64,000 bases of DNA from Rana temporaria (lineage: Eukaryota > Chordata > Amphibia > Anura > Ranidae). The number at the start of each line of letters is the position of its first letter. Position 1 is the stretch's first letter. The position numbers were made by a program, and so were the translations under genes. This document shows positions 35,006-44,837 of the stretch, piece by piece. The notes under the pieces were generated by a model that saw only the letters and a program-made list of their open reading frames with translations, did no database searches and had not been told where the DNA came from. Where the stretch lies: NCBI RefSeq assembly GCF_905171775.1, contig NC_053492.1:281018938-281082937 (forward strand). Direction: 5' to 3'.

Positions 35006-35971
35006 TTAATCTAACAAAGCAGATGGTTTCAGACGCTTGGGGGGATCCTTCCTGGGGCTCCTCTTTTCCCGTGGCCCGTGCTTTACCCCATCTGCGTAAG
35101 AGTCAGATGCGGTGTGACTGGGTGAGAGAGATTGAAGAAAAGCATTCGCCTTATCCAGAGATTGCAAAACGATTTGTTCCCCATCCGGGGCTTGCAGGCC
35201 CAGTAGCGCTGGGTATGCTAAAGTGAAATGTATGCCCCTTTTATACAGTTCCGCGCATACTGGTTGAAATTCCTTGCGTTTATGGGACACTGCCACTGAG
35301 TAATCCGCAAAGATTAACAGTTTGTGCCCCTCTATCACCACTAACCGTGCTTTGCGGAAGCTTTGTAAGATGTCCGAACGGTCCGCATAGTTAAGGAATT
35401 TAGCTATCACCGACCTCGGGCACTTCCAATCGTCAGCTGGGGCTCCAATCCTGTGGACTCTCTCCACCGTGCATTTGCGGTTGATACCGAGGGCCTCAGG
35501 AATAATGGAGGTGCAGAGATCAATTAGAGAGCCCTGTTTAAAGGATTCAGGGAGGCCAATGATTCTTAAATTGTTCCTCCTGGAGCGATTCTCGAGGTCT
35601 TCTAAACGGTTGTGCATGTGCTGTTGATCCTGGATAAACTTTTCCAGTGCCCCATTCATGTTATATTGATCATCCTCCACTGAGGACACACGCTGTTCCA
35701 CATCAGCTAGCCTCTGTGAGTGCTCTCCTATCTCCCTCCTCAGCTGCTGTATACCTTCAGCTACTGCCTTTGTTACTGCTGCCGTGATTGTGGGAGAGAG
35801 CAGTGCAGCCACTGCTTGTGCTATTTTGGCATGAGAGCTGTCCGGCTCCAGGGACTTAGCTGCTGAGACATCCATAGCCTCCTGTGGTGTCTCGCTGCTT
35901 GAGATGACACCATGTGGGTGAGGCTGCTGGGCAGGCTGTGAGGGAGACGAGTCCCGCGCTGCAGTGGCCAT
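35006..35971 (-). CDS. L1 ORF1p-like RNA-binding protein (copy 1)
   Basis: An open frame of 321 codons. Residues 1-60 are Ser/Pro/Gln-rich and flexible. A coiled coil with heptads (QQLRREIGEHSQRLADVEQR to MHNRLEDLENRSRRN) spans about 75-140. It is followed by an RRM-like segment starting NNLRIIGLPESF and a C-terminal domain with VERVHRIG and ISFRKARL-type positions (ILQSFRKARLV). This order, coiled coil then RRM then C-terminal domain, is that of L1 ORF1 proteins, which trimerise and coat the element RNA. I chose ATG at 35971 because it is the first in frame and lies ~230 nt from the L1 5' end. The intact length suggests the element is not very old. Confidence 0.85.
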   Translation of the reverse strand: MATAARDSSPSQPAQQPHPHGVISSSETPQEAMDVSAAKSLEPDSSHAKIAQAVAALLSPTITAAVTKAVAEGIQQLRREIGEHSQRLADVEQRVSSVEDDQYNMNGALEKFIQDQQHMHNRLEDLENRSRRNNLRIIGLPESFKQGSLIDLCTSIIPEALGINRKCTVERVHRIGAPADDWKCPRSVIAKFLNYADRSDILQSFRKARLVVIEGHKLLIFADYSVAVSHKRKEFQPVCAELYKRGIHFTLAYPALLGLQAPDGEQIVLQSLDKANAFLQSLSPSHTASDSYADGVKHGPREKRSPRKDPPKRLKPSALLD

Positions 35972-36200
35972 CTTAGATGCACCCTGAGTCTGTGAGGAGG
36001 AGACGGCTCAGTCACGCTGGCGCTGGAGCTTGGACGCGCCTGGGTCAAGTACCTTTCCATCCGCGGTGTTGAGGGGAGGACATGGGGACCACTATCCGGG
36101 CAGTCGGGAGCGGTGTTTAGGCTTTGTATGCCGAATACAGTGCAGGCTTTGCGGAGCCTCCGGTCTCCCTGTCCTTCACATACGGCGCCGGAACCGGAAG

Positions 36201-36216
36201 TCTGCACTCCCTTCTT
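36201..36216. repeat. L1 target-site duplication, right copy
   Basis: TCTGCACTCCCTTCTT; 15 of 16 bases agree with 29947-29962. Confidence 0.9.
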
Positions 36217-36612
36217 GTCTGATGGAGTCGGCCAATCCAGGATTGCTTGTACCTTTTGCGGGTCCATAGCTACCCCTCCAATGGATATGATCAGCCCAAG
36301 AAACTGTATCGATTCTTTTTCGAAATCACACTTTCGGCTTTTACGTAAAGTCCATGCTTCCTTAGTGTGAGTAACACTGTCTTCACATGTGTCTGATGGA
36401 GTCCCAGAGTAGGCAAGAATATGAGAATGTCATCCAGGTAGATGATGATGAAGTAATCTAGATATTCTCAGAAAATATTGTTAACGAAGTGTTGGAACGT
36501 TGCTGGGGCATTACAGAGACCAAAAGGCATCACAAGATCCTCAAAATGTCCAAACCGCGTTCTAAAAGCCGTCTTCCACTCGTCACCCTCACGGATGCGA
36601 ACAAGGTTGTAG
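36217..36612 (-). pseudogene. Chromovirus reverse transcriptase, C-terminal half
   Basis: The translation contains VRIREGDEWKTAFRTRFGHF, VMPFGLCNAPATFQHFVN and the catalytic IYLDDILIF at about 36425-36450. It ends in AMDPQKVQAILDWPTPSDKKG, where the L1 inserted. The YLDD box is intact. One stop or frameshift lies near 36468. The N-terminal half is beyond the 602-bp insertion to the right. Confidence 0.92.
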
Positions 36613-37214
36613 ACCCGAATAAAGAAATAACTAGGGGCGAGTTGATTGGACTTTTCAGGCACTAGTAACTGGTCAAAGTATAGTCATACAAAGAGTAAAT
36701 TCTCTAAAAAAATATTACAAATTTATTAAGACATAGAAGATATAGTACACGTTAAAAGCATTATCTGCCAAACACGGCAAGACCATCTAGCAAACCAACT
36801 GAACAGTGCAAAACCTCCAAACTATTGACAGGAAATTGTAAATAATCAAAAGTAACAAACAAAATTTTGAAAATGGAGTGAAACACTTTCACATAAAGAG
36901 CACCCCATGTGTAGTTTCTTAGTCCTGCGTAGTAGTGGAGGTACAGACAAAAGATTGTCTGAGATGTTGAAGTTTGCAGAGTTTGGTTGACTCGACCGGT
37001 TTCACGCTTGTTATAGCGCTTCCTCACGGAGTCTCAGTGTGGTTAGCTGCAGAACAATGGGAAGAAATGAGGAACAACAACAATGTACAAGAAAGACAAA
37101 TAACATAAAAATATATTAAAAATTAATTGATTATTAAATATATATAACAAAGGAAAATACACATAAATCGGGTAAGAAAGCCAAAAGCACCTTACATGAA
37201 AAAGGAGAGAGTGT
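36613..37214. mobile_element. 602-bp unclassified insertion in the chromovirus RT
   Basis: A 9-bp AGGTTGTAG duplication at 36604-36612 and 37215-37223 flanks it. Both copies encode the same Tyr-Asn-Leu codons of the RT. The insert is AT-rich and non-coding. Around 36990-37030, on the minus strand, GTGAGGAAGCGCTATAACAA precedes GTGAAACCGG, a motif also seen near 5690, 29010 and 41615. A 9-bp duplication would fit a Mutator-like or other DNA element. No terminal inverted repeat is clear. Confidence 0.75.
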
Positions 37215-38124
37215 AGGTTGTAGGCCCCCTCGTAGATCAAGTTTGGTGAATATTTTAGTGGTGCGGAATCTCTGAAAGATCTGAGGAACAAGTGGAAGTG
37301 GATCGCGGTTCTTTATGGCAATCCTATTAAGGTCCCTGTAATCAACACATGGCCTCAAAGTCTTATCTTTTTTTTCTACAAAAGAAATGCCGGCACGGGC
37401 TGGAGAGGAGGAAGGGCGGATGAAACCCTTTGCCAAGTTTTCATCTATGTATTGTCGTAGAGTTCCTAATTCTGTCTCAGAGAGAGGGAAGATGCGTCCG
37501 GATGGGATTTCGGCCCCAGGGAGCAATTCTATAGGACAGTCGTATGACCGATGTGGGGGTAGGGTATCCGCTTTTCTCTTATCAAAGATGTCCAAGAACT
37601 CTTGGTAGGCTGGTGGTATATTCTGGTTATTGGCAGATGTGGGCTGAACTGTCAGGCAGCTGGTGACATTTCCGGATTCAGGGACCAAGCAGTGCTTCTG
37701 GCAATAGGGTAAGGTAAACAAAACTTCCTTGATGCTCGAATTGATCTGAGGGTGGTGTGCTTGAAGCCAGGGGATCCCCAAGATGACTGAAAACATAGGT
37801 GAATGCAAAGCGGCAAAGAGAAGAAATTCCCAATGGCCATCAGGAGTAGTGACCTCCAGTCCCCGTCTATTGTGGAGAAGGGGCAAGTCAGGGTTCTTTG
37901 CTAGGTTTAAGTCCACAAAGCATCTACATGCCCTCAATTATGGCCCGGAGCTGCACTTCCTCTTTCCCTAACTGCAGCGTAATGGGAAGAACAATATGGG
38001 AAGGAGAAGTTCCAGAGACCTGAAAGTACACTGGGGTGTATGCTTCTTGGGCCTTATGGGGCAGTTGCATAGGAAATGTCAGTTTCCTCCACAGTAGAGG
38101 CAAAGGTTGGCTTAGCGGCGACAA
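37215..38124 (-). pseudogene. Chromovirus protease and N-terminal reverse transcriptase
   Basis: The minus-strand translation begins with a segment VYFQVSGTSPSHIVLPITLQ and the protease core. Where the active-site DSGA should be, the sequence reads RAIIEG and then shifts frame, so protease Asp is lost. The flap side VILGIPWLQAHHP is kept. The reverse transcriptase follows: KGFIRPSSSPARAGISFVEK, LRPCVDYRDLNRIAIKNRDP and FTKLDLRGG, with the first catalytic Asp present. Insertion at 37214 cuts the frame. Confidence 0.9.
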
Positions 38125-38559
38125 TGTCTCTCGTCAGAGGTCAGTGATGATCGTACCAGACCTACTTGCAGAGGTGCAGAGGGAATAAGAACTTCAGGTC
38201 TGAAGGTCTGAGACCATTCTGACTGTCGCTCCCGCAGACGTCAGTAAAGCTGAATGACCAATTGAACGAGGCCCTCGAGAGTAGTGGGGATACTGACTCT
38301 GGCTAATTCATCCTTGAGGGACTCAGAAAGACCCAGACGGAACTGGTGTTTTAGAGACTCTTGATTCCAGTCAGTGTCTGCAGACCATCAACGGAAGTCC
38401 ACGGTATAGTCCTCTACTGGCCGATTCCCCTGTTGTAGTGAGTGCAGATTGGCCTCAGCAGTGGCCGTTCGCTGGGGGTCTTCGTAGAGCTGTGACATAG
38501 CTGAGAAGAAAGAGTCCACCATGCTGATAACTGGGCTTTTCTGTTCCCATACTGTAGGT
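38045..38559 (-). pseudogene. Chromovirus Gag, C-terminal part with CCHC knuckle
   Basis: The translation reads QKSPVISMVDSFFSAMSQLY, NLHSLQQGNRPVEDYTVDFR and, further on, QFRLGLSESLKDELARVSIP. It ends with a CCHC zinc knuckle near 38050-38115 (NLCLYCGG..HFLCNCPIRPK). Gag packages the element RNA. Stops and frameshifts occur between 38100 and 38390. The N-terminal part lies beyond the foldback insertion. Confidence 0.85.
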
Positions 38560-39957
38560 GACCGACTTGAATTCCCGCCAATTCTAGCGTTTGGTATGAA
38601 TAATGAGGGGGAACTCCACGCCAAATTTTAAGTAAAAAACCGGCATGGGTTCGTAAAAACGGCGTGGGGGTCCCCCCACAATCCATACCAGACCCGTATC
38701 CAAGCACGCCGCCCGGCCGGTCAGGAAAGGAATGGGAACATGGGGGGGTTGGGTGCTCTGGGGCAGGGGGGCGCACTGCGGCCCGCCGACCCCAAAGTAC
38801 CCTGTCTTCATGTTGATAAGGACAGGGCCTCTTCACGACAACCCTGGCCGTTGGTTGTTGGGGTCTGTGTCCGGGGGGCTTATCGGAATCTGGGAGCCCC
38901 TTTAATAAGGGGGCCCCCAGATACCGACCCCCACCTTAGGTGAATGGATATGGGGTACATCATACCCCTACCCATTCACCTGGAGGCAAAGTGTCAATAA
39001 AATTAACACACAACACAGGGTTTTAAAATAATTTATTAGTCAGCTCTGGGGGGTCTTCTCCACTCTCCGGGGGGGTCTTCTCCACTCTCCGGGGGGTATT
39101 CTTCCATCTTCTCCGCTGTCATCTTGGCGTTTCCCGTTTCTTCTCTCGCTCTTCGGTGCCTTCTATGGGGCTGCCCGCCGCTATCTTCTTTTTAGCTCTC
39201 TTACTAGCAGCGGCGCAGCCCGCTCTTCTTTGCTGTCTTCTGCCTTCTTCTTTTCTTCTTATGTTAAAGCAACACTTCCTCCCGCTGTAATGCCGGGTGT
39301 GCGGCTTGCACCGATTTATATAGGCCTCTTATGATGTCACAGTCCCATCATGCTCCGTGGGTCCCAGAGCATGATGGGACTATGACGTCATAAGAGGCCT
39401 GTATAAATTAGTGCGAGCCGTGCACCCGGCATTGCAGCGGGAGGAAGCGTTGCGTCAACATAAGAAGAAAAGAAGAAGGCAGAAGACGGCAAAGAAGAGC
39501 AGGCTGCACCGCCGCTAGTAAGAGAGCTAAAAAGAAGATAGCGGCGGCCAGCCCTGAAGTAGGCACTTGAGAGCTCGTCCCCACTCCCTTCCTGACCGGT
39601 CGGGCGGCGTGCTTGGATACGCATCTGGTATGGGTTGTGGGAGGACCCCCACGCCGTTTTTTCGGCATAAGGGGTTCTCCTTACAACCCATACCAGACCT
39701 AGGGGCCTGGTATGCCCCTGGGGGAGGGGGAACCCATGCCGTTTTTTTATTTAAAATTTGGCCTGGAGTTCCCACTCATGATTCATACCAAACGCCGTGG
39801 CTAGAATTGGTGGGAATCCAAGTCAGATCTCCTGTCACTTCTATGACACACTCACTAAAATATGCTTTTTCTATTCCAGCGAGTGCGAGATATCAACACC
39901 ATGTCGCAGAGAATCAGCGCGATGCCGTCGTGCTGCAAACACATTCTCGGCGACAGG
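38560..39957. mobile_element. Large foldback (long inverted repeat) element in gag
   Basis: About 1.4 kb flanked by TACTGTAGGT at 38550-38559 and TATTGTAGGT at 39958-39967, a ~10-bp duplication with one mismatch. The two halves are inverted copies centred near 39358. GACTTGAATTCCCGCCAATT at the left matches the reverse complement at about 39808-39830. The inner arms share TTATGATGTCACAGTCCCAT and CATGATGGGACTATGACGTC. The left half has a unique ~330-bp block (38740-39040). No transposase. The 120 bp right of the last inverted segment (39838-39957) have no partner. Confidence 0.85.
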
Positions 39958-39967
39958 TATTGTAGGT

Positions 39968-40374
39968 TGTGGGCCCAGGTCTGGGGGTCATCGGACAACA
40001 GAGAAATGAGTAACCCGACCTCAACAGTTTCTAGAGCAAAAGTCCGGGGGTTGCAAAGCCAGGTGTAGTAAACAGGCATTTTTGAAGGACCTAAACTTCC
40101 TTCGATCTCCAAAGAATCGTTCGGGCATTGGAACTTGCGGTTCTGGAGGAGAAGCCATCATCGTCAGGGTGGCTGGGGTTGGTCCTTGGACGGATGCTGA
40201 GGAGTAGGTAGAAGATGGTGCTGGTTTCATAGGAGCAGGTGGCTCTGTCATGTGTTGCAAACAACCATCAAGCTGAAGATGTGCTTCCTGCAGTTTCTGG
40301 ACTTCATGGGCCAAAGCTGCGGCTCGTTGGCACAGAGCCTCTAATGGGGGCGCACCTCTGCCGACCTCAGACAT
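39968..40374 (-). pseudogene. Chromovirus Gag, N-terminal part
   Basis: It starts at ATG 40374, only 13 bases after the 5' LTR. The first frame runs MSEVGRGAPPLEALCQRAAA to PQVPMPERFFGDRRKFRSFK. A frameshift near 40060 moves to NPRTFALETVEVGLLISLLS and DDPQTWAHNLQY, where the foldback element interrupts it. The PERFxGDRRKFRSF block is characteristic of Sushi/Mart-type Gag proteins. Confidence 0.85.
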
Positions 40375-40375
40375 G

Positions 40376-40385
40376 GCTGGATTAT
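40376..40385 (-). promoter_or_regulatory. Self-complementary primer-binding site
   Basis: Two bases after the 5' LTR end the minus strand reads ATAATCCAGC. It is exactly complementary to GCTGGATTAT in the LTR (40800-40809 and 26673-26682), about 31 nt downstream of the TATA box start. There is no tRNA-type TGG site. This matches the Tf1/Sushi self-priming arrangement, in which the mRNA 5' end folds back as primer. Confidence 0.75.
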
Positions 40386-40387
40386 AC

Positions 40388-41042
40388 TGTCAAGTCTCTG
40401 GTGTGAGGCCGGATTGCTGAGAGGGCGCCCCTTGTGGCTAAGTGCACCGCACCCCTGGGGATGAGACAGGGAGTGCGGGGCCCAAAGGTGCACGGATTGC
40501 CGGAACTGCTGCTGACTGGGTAGATGCAGGCAGAAGGTAGCTGGGGTGCGCTGGAAGAGCAGACTCAGTAGCCGTTCAAGGTAGGGTTCTGGTGCGGTAC
40601 CATAGGTAAACCAAGAACGAAGTCTGGAGCCAGGACAAGGGTCATACACAGGAGCAGAAGATAATAGAGTAGTCAGCCAAGCCGGGGGTCAGATGCGAGG
40701 AGATAAGTAGAGTCACAGGTTCAGACGTAAGCCAAGGGTCAAGCCAGAGATTCAGGATACACAGGATACAATAGACACAGGAGACACAGGAAGCTGATGA
40801 TAATCCAGCAACCTGTATGCGTCAGTGACAGGTTTAAATAGGCCGGGGGTGTGCCCACACAGTCACGACATGCATGCGCCATGTGTGCGTCTGTGCACGC
40901 CGTCCGGCATGCGCACCTTTGTGCATCTATGGCGCCGTCCGGTGTGAGCATCTGCGCGCGTGCATGCGCAATGGAGTCAGTCTGGCGCAGCCATGATGGA
41001 CACTGGCAGGAATGCCAATAACTCGGCTATTTCCCCCATACA
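40388..41042 (-). repeat. 5' LTR of the chromovirus
   Basis: About 655 bp, matching the 3' LTR. U3 is about 233 bp, with a TATTTAAA box at 40833-40840. Predicted transcription starts near 40809, leaving ~420 bp of R plus U5. The outer end reads TGTATGGGGGAAATAG against TGTCAGGGAAATAG in the 3' LTR. The two LTRs differ by scattered substitutions and short indels. Confidence 0.93.
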
Positions 41043-41600
41043 TTTTGTGGGAGGATTTTCATTGTCCTGTTGTCCTGGTGCTCCATGGCCTTCAAACGTG
41101 TTATAGGTCGTCATGAAATTATATGTGTAATTTATGCGCCTAGAATGCCTGATGGTGGTCCCTGAATATTGGGCCTCTGTATGTGGCCAGGCTGTGTAAA
41201 AGTCTCACACACGTGATATCACCATACTTAGGAGGAGTAGCAGAATGTATTTTGGAGTGTAATTGCAAGTATACATATGCTGTGTATGAGAAATAACTTG
41301 TTAATATGACAAGCTTGCATAAAAAATAAATACATAAATACATTTCTTAATTTTTCCAAGATTTGTGGGAAAAAAATGGTATTTGCGGATATAAGTGCCC
41401 TGTATTGAAGTGGATAAATTACCTTGAATGCCCAAATACAGTATACACATCCACTATTGAATGAGTATACTTTCCTGTACGTTTTCCAGATATCCTCTTT
41501 GCGAGGATTTAAATGTTTTTCTAATAAAACATTAAAAAAATTGCAACACTTTAGAATTGGTACTTTTTGTCATATAGTCACTTCTGTTCTCCTCACTCAC
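41043..41600 (+). other. Probable continuation of piggyBac copy 1 beyond the chromovirus
   Basis: It begins TTTTGTGGGAGGATTTTCAT, which joins sensibly to CCAAAATGGGGTAA at 26210-26222. It is non-coding. The outer end of the piggyBac copy is not identified. Confidence 0.4.
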
Positions 41601-43627
41601 CTGACCTGAGGAAAGGGGCCATGCCTCCGAAACACATTGTTATGGCAACTGTGTGACGTCCTCACTCTCTTCCCATCTGTATCCTGCTTATGTGGGTTTG
41701 TGTGTCCTCGAAGAACAGCCCCAGCTGGACTGGGAACATGCACATTAGGATCTGCATGTTGAGCGTGGTGATAGATAGCCTCAGATGTGCTGCCAGGATG
41801 CGGGCAGCTAGGTTGAATGTCCACGCCTCCCCCTTTCCCTTTCGGGATCTTGAGGTGTTTATAGGAGTGTGGCCACAGTGGAATCCTTATACTGTATCTA
41901 TCTTCATACAATGTGAGTTTGACCATTGTACTGCTTTTAACTTTACCATTTTAAAGTTACACTACAGCTGCTTTGTGCTCTCATCTTTTGTGTTTCATCA
42001 GACTGTGCTACCTGTTGTGAAGAACATTTCTCAAGGAGGGTAGCACTTCTTTCTGTAAATTTTTTAATAACATTTTTCTCAAACTTTCATGACACATTCA
42101 TCTGTGCTGCAACATTTTACCTGCGCCATCAATGAGAAATTCCTTCCATTGTGCTGCAGCTCCCTCCAGACCCCCCCTTTTTTCTTACCTGAGCCCAATC
42201 TGATCCAGTGATGTGCACAAGTGAAGTGGCTCCAGCCACCGCCTCTCTCCTCACTGGACAGCTGAATAACAACAGGAGCCATTGTCTCTTGCTGCTGTTA
42301 ATAAAATCCAGTGACTTTACTGTCTTGCCCCAGGGGGCAGCATTACTCTATGAATACCTGCTTTGACCCAGGTCAACATCCCAGCAACAGCTAGCCTTTT
42401 GATGTCCTGATTGTGGGCAAGGCAATTAGGCACTTCAATCTTTCCATCACCAGGTGGTCTGAAGCAAAGCTCTCCTGTTCCCATATTCCACCACCAGGGG
42501 TATGCGTAAATCCTTTTTCCAGATGAAGATTCTGATATGAATTCTTCTGCTATACACATCATGCTAGGTAATCTTGCTCTGCTGGCATTCCAGACTACCC
42601 CTAGCCCTGTCCATATGGCTTCAGTATAGCCAGGTCTCAACAGTCCTACCCTGTCTTCCAACAGGGTAGGTGAAAGGTTACAGGTTTTATTTTTGCCCAA
42701 AGATGGGCTTTAAAGGAATTTCTGGTTTATTTGGTAAAACAAGGCAGCAGTAGACTCCTGCCTGGATAAGTATTAGTCTCTTTACGTATTCATTTTTTTC
42801 CTACATGTGCCATTTCATTAACAATGTTTATTTATAATCACACAAATAACTAACTGCTGTTCCATTTTTTTGTTTTTTGTTTTTTGTTAAAATGAAATAT
42901 TTTAATCCATCTTGACAAAGTAGAATTTATAAGGAAAAATATAGTCTTTCTTTAGAAATATGTTTGACAGTCCCAGAACACTTGTGCAGTTCATCATATC
43001 TTTCTGGCATGGCAATAAAATATGCCAAGCAAAGTATTACAGACTCAACAAGCCAAAGGTTTTAACAACGTTTAAGAGAAAAACAATCCCAATAACAGCT
43101 TCTGCAGGTTGTGCCGCATGTACAGTTATTAAATGCTGACAAGTTTAAGTGGGTCTGAAAATTAAGGATTACGCTCATCTATTCCTGGATCCTTGTGGCT
43201 CAGACATTAAATATGTTACATGCAATTTCTCACTAACAAAACACCCTAAACCTCAGATTTTTTTGGGGGAGACTATTTTAAAGGGGTTTAAATTTTTCTG
43301 CATTGTTCTGTTTGACTTGTTAATAGATTTTCAGATATTCAATGCCTCAATTCCTGAATCCCCTGCTGTTTGATCCTTGCTATGCTTTAGGAATTTTTGT
43401 GTAAAATGGCGGAAAAAGGCTTTCTGCTATCAGATGTGCTACGTTTACTTTTTTTTGCAATCTTCTTTATTTCAACCAGAAATGTGTCAGGTATTTTTAT
43501 TATTCTGAAAGCAACAAATGACATGGAATTAGAAAAGCTGTGGCATATTATTGAATTGTATGTCATTATTTGCACGCACTAAATGTTGGTTGGGATGTCA
43601 TTCAAGAATGGCACATTTGATAGGGAC
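41601..43627. other. Unassigned 2-kb region
   Basis: Around 41605-41640, CTGACCTGAGGAAAGGGGCC then CCGAAACACATTG matches a motif shared with at least three other places. A frame of 127 codons (42317-42700, minus) shows no recognisable domain or codon evidence. No gene can be supported. Confidence 0.4.
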
Positions 43628-43630
43628 AGT

Positions 43631-44280
43631 GGGCCAGATTCACAAAAGAGATACGACGGCGTATCTCTTGATACGCCGTCGTATCTCTGTTTTAGGGGCT
43701 ACCTAACTATGCGACTGATTCATAGAATCAGTTACGCATAGTTTGCCCTAAGATCCGACAGGTGTAATTGTTTTACACTGTCGGATCTTAGGATGCAATA
43801 CCGCGGCCGCCGCTGGGGGGAGTTTGCGTCGTAAACCAGCGTCGGGTATGCAAATTAGTACTTACGGCGATCCATGATGGTTTTTCGCGTTCGATACGTC
43901 GCTGCTAGTCTAGTTTCCCGTCGCAAAGTTAGTCATCGTTTTAGCTGCCCTAACTTTACACAGCCCATGTTAAAGTATGGCCGTCGTTCCCACGTCGAAA
44001 TTCAAATTTTTTTTTCTTGCGTAAGACGTCCGGGAATACGGAAGTACGCTACACCTGTCGCCGTTCGAAAAAATGACGTCACTTCGCGCAAAGCACAGTG
44101 GGAATTTCGAAACGGAGCATGCGCAGTAGGTCCGGCGCGGGAACGCGCCTAATTTAAATGGCACACGCCCCTTTGAATTACGCGGGCTTACGCCGGAGGC
44201 CGCTGGCGTAGGTTTTCATTGCAAGTGCTTTGTGAATCAGGCACTTGCGATGAAAACTTGCGGCGGTGTAACGTATCTAG
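43631..44280. mobile_element. Family A hairpin-rich element, copy 6, left part
   Basis: It starts GGGCCAGATTCACAAAAGAG. AGT is duplicated at 43628-43630 and 49535-49537. The three left hairpins are very clear: GAGATACGACGGCGTATCTC region, ATGCGACTGATTC..GAATCAGTTACGCAT and AAGATCCGACAGG..CTGTCGGATCTT. The element is split at 44280 by L1 copy 2 and ends at 49534. Confidence 0.9.
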
Positions 44281-44281
44281 T

Positions 44282-44837
44282 ATGTATATCCCCCCACCAT
44301 TTAAGCTAGATGTTTTAAACAAACTCCTTGAATTCAAACTCGAGAAACCAGGGGTTCCAGTGATAGCTATAGGGGACTATAACGAGGTATTAGATGGAGG
44401 CCTGGATAGATTTCCTCCGGGAAAAATATCTGGTGAGGGGCGACTAGCTCGATTCCTGGAGGAAATAGGGATGAGAGATATATGGAGAACTTACTTTCCA
44501 CAAGATCGCCAATACTCATGCTACTCTAGCTCCCATCATACACTTTCCAGAATAGACCTGGCAGTGGGTAGTGATGATGCAATGTCCTTGGTAAAGAAAA
44601 TTTATTATGGCCCCAGAGGGGTTTCGGGCCATTCCCCTCTGGTGCTAATAATAAAGATTGGAGTTAAAGTCTCCCGCAATGAGTGGAGATTTAATCCAGG
44701 TTGGCTGGAGTTGATTGGTGACCCAGAGATCCTGATGTCTAGACTAAAAGAATTCATATATATTAACACAGGATCCGCTCCAACGGGAATGGTTTGGGAC
44801 TCTCTGAAAGCTTTTCTGCGTGGCTTGCTAATTGAAT
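44282..44837 (+). pseudogene. L1 ORF2 endonuclease, C-terminal half (copy 2)
   Basis: The translation keeps VPVIAIGDYNEVLDGGLDRF, RLARFLEEIGMRDIWRTYFP, HTLSRIDLAVGS and GVSGHSPLVL. The usual SDH is SGH here, so the catalytic Asp is lost. The frame reaches the SINE insertion at LRGLLI and resumes after it with HQVARVKREGREQEG, showing that the SINE landed in an L1 coding frame. Confidence 0.85.

Larger units (their letters stand above)
29963..36200 (-). mobile_element. Full-length L1-clade LINE, copy 1
   Basis: A 6.2-kb minus-strand element flanked by a 16-bp target duplication (29947-29962 and 36201-36216). The sense 5' end is GC-rich (GACTTCCGGTTCCGGCGCC), followed by a ~230-bp 5' UTR, ORF1, a long ~0.7-kb spacer, ORF2 and a 3' UTR. 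A TTAATAAAATATT polyadenylation signal and a short poly-A complete it. It interrupts the chromovirus within the codons for KKGVQ, between reverse transcriptase and RNase H. ORF1 is open; ORF2 has several frameshifts. Confidence 0.95.
26227..41042 (-). mobile_element. Ty3/Gypsy chromovirus (chromodomain, Sushi/Tf1-like), nested and disrupted
   Basis: A minus-strand LTR retrotransposon with 5' LTR at the right (40388-41042) and 3' LTR at the left (26227-26916). In sense order it encodes Gag with one CCHC knuckle, aspartic protease, reverse transcriptase, RNase H, integrase and a chromodomain. Four other elements sit inside: about 28291-29258, 29963-36200, 36613-37214 and 38560-39957. Once removed, about 5.6 kb remain. 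A 5-bp ATTTT lies at 26223-26227 and 41042-41046 and may be the target duplication; it overlaps the LTR termini by one base. Coding regions carry frameshifts and lost catalytic residues. Not functional. Confidence 0.93.

Noticed and set aside
42317..42700. 127-codon minus-strand frame
   Set aside because: No recognisable domain, no homologous copy in the window and no supporting signals; length is possible by chance in GC-moderate DNA.
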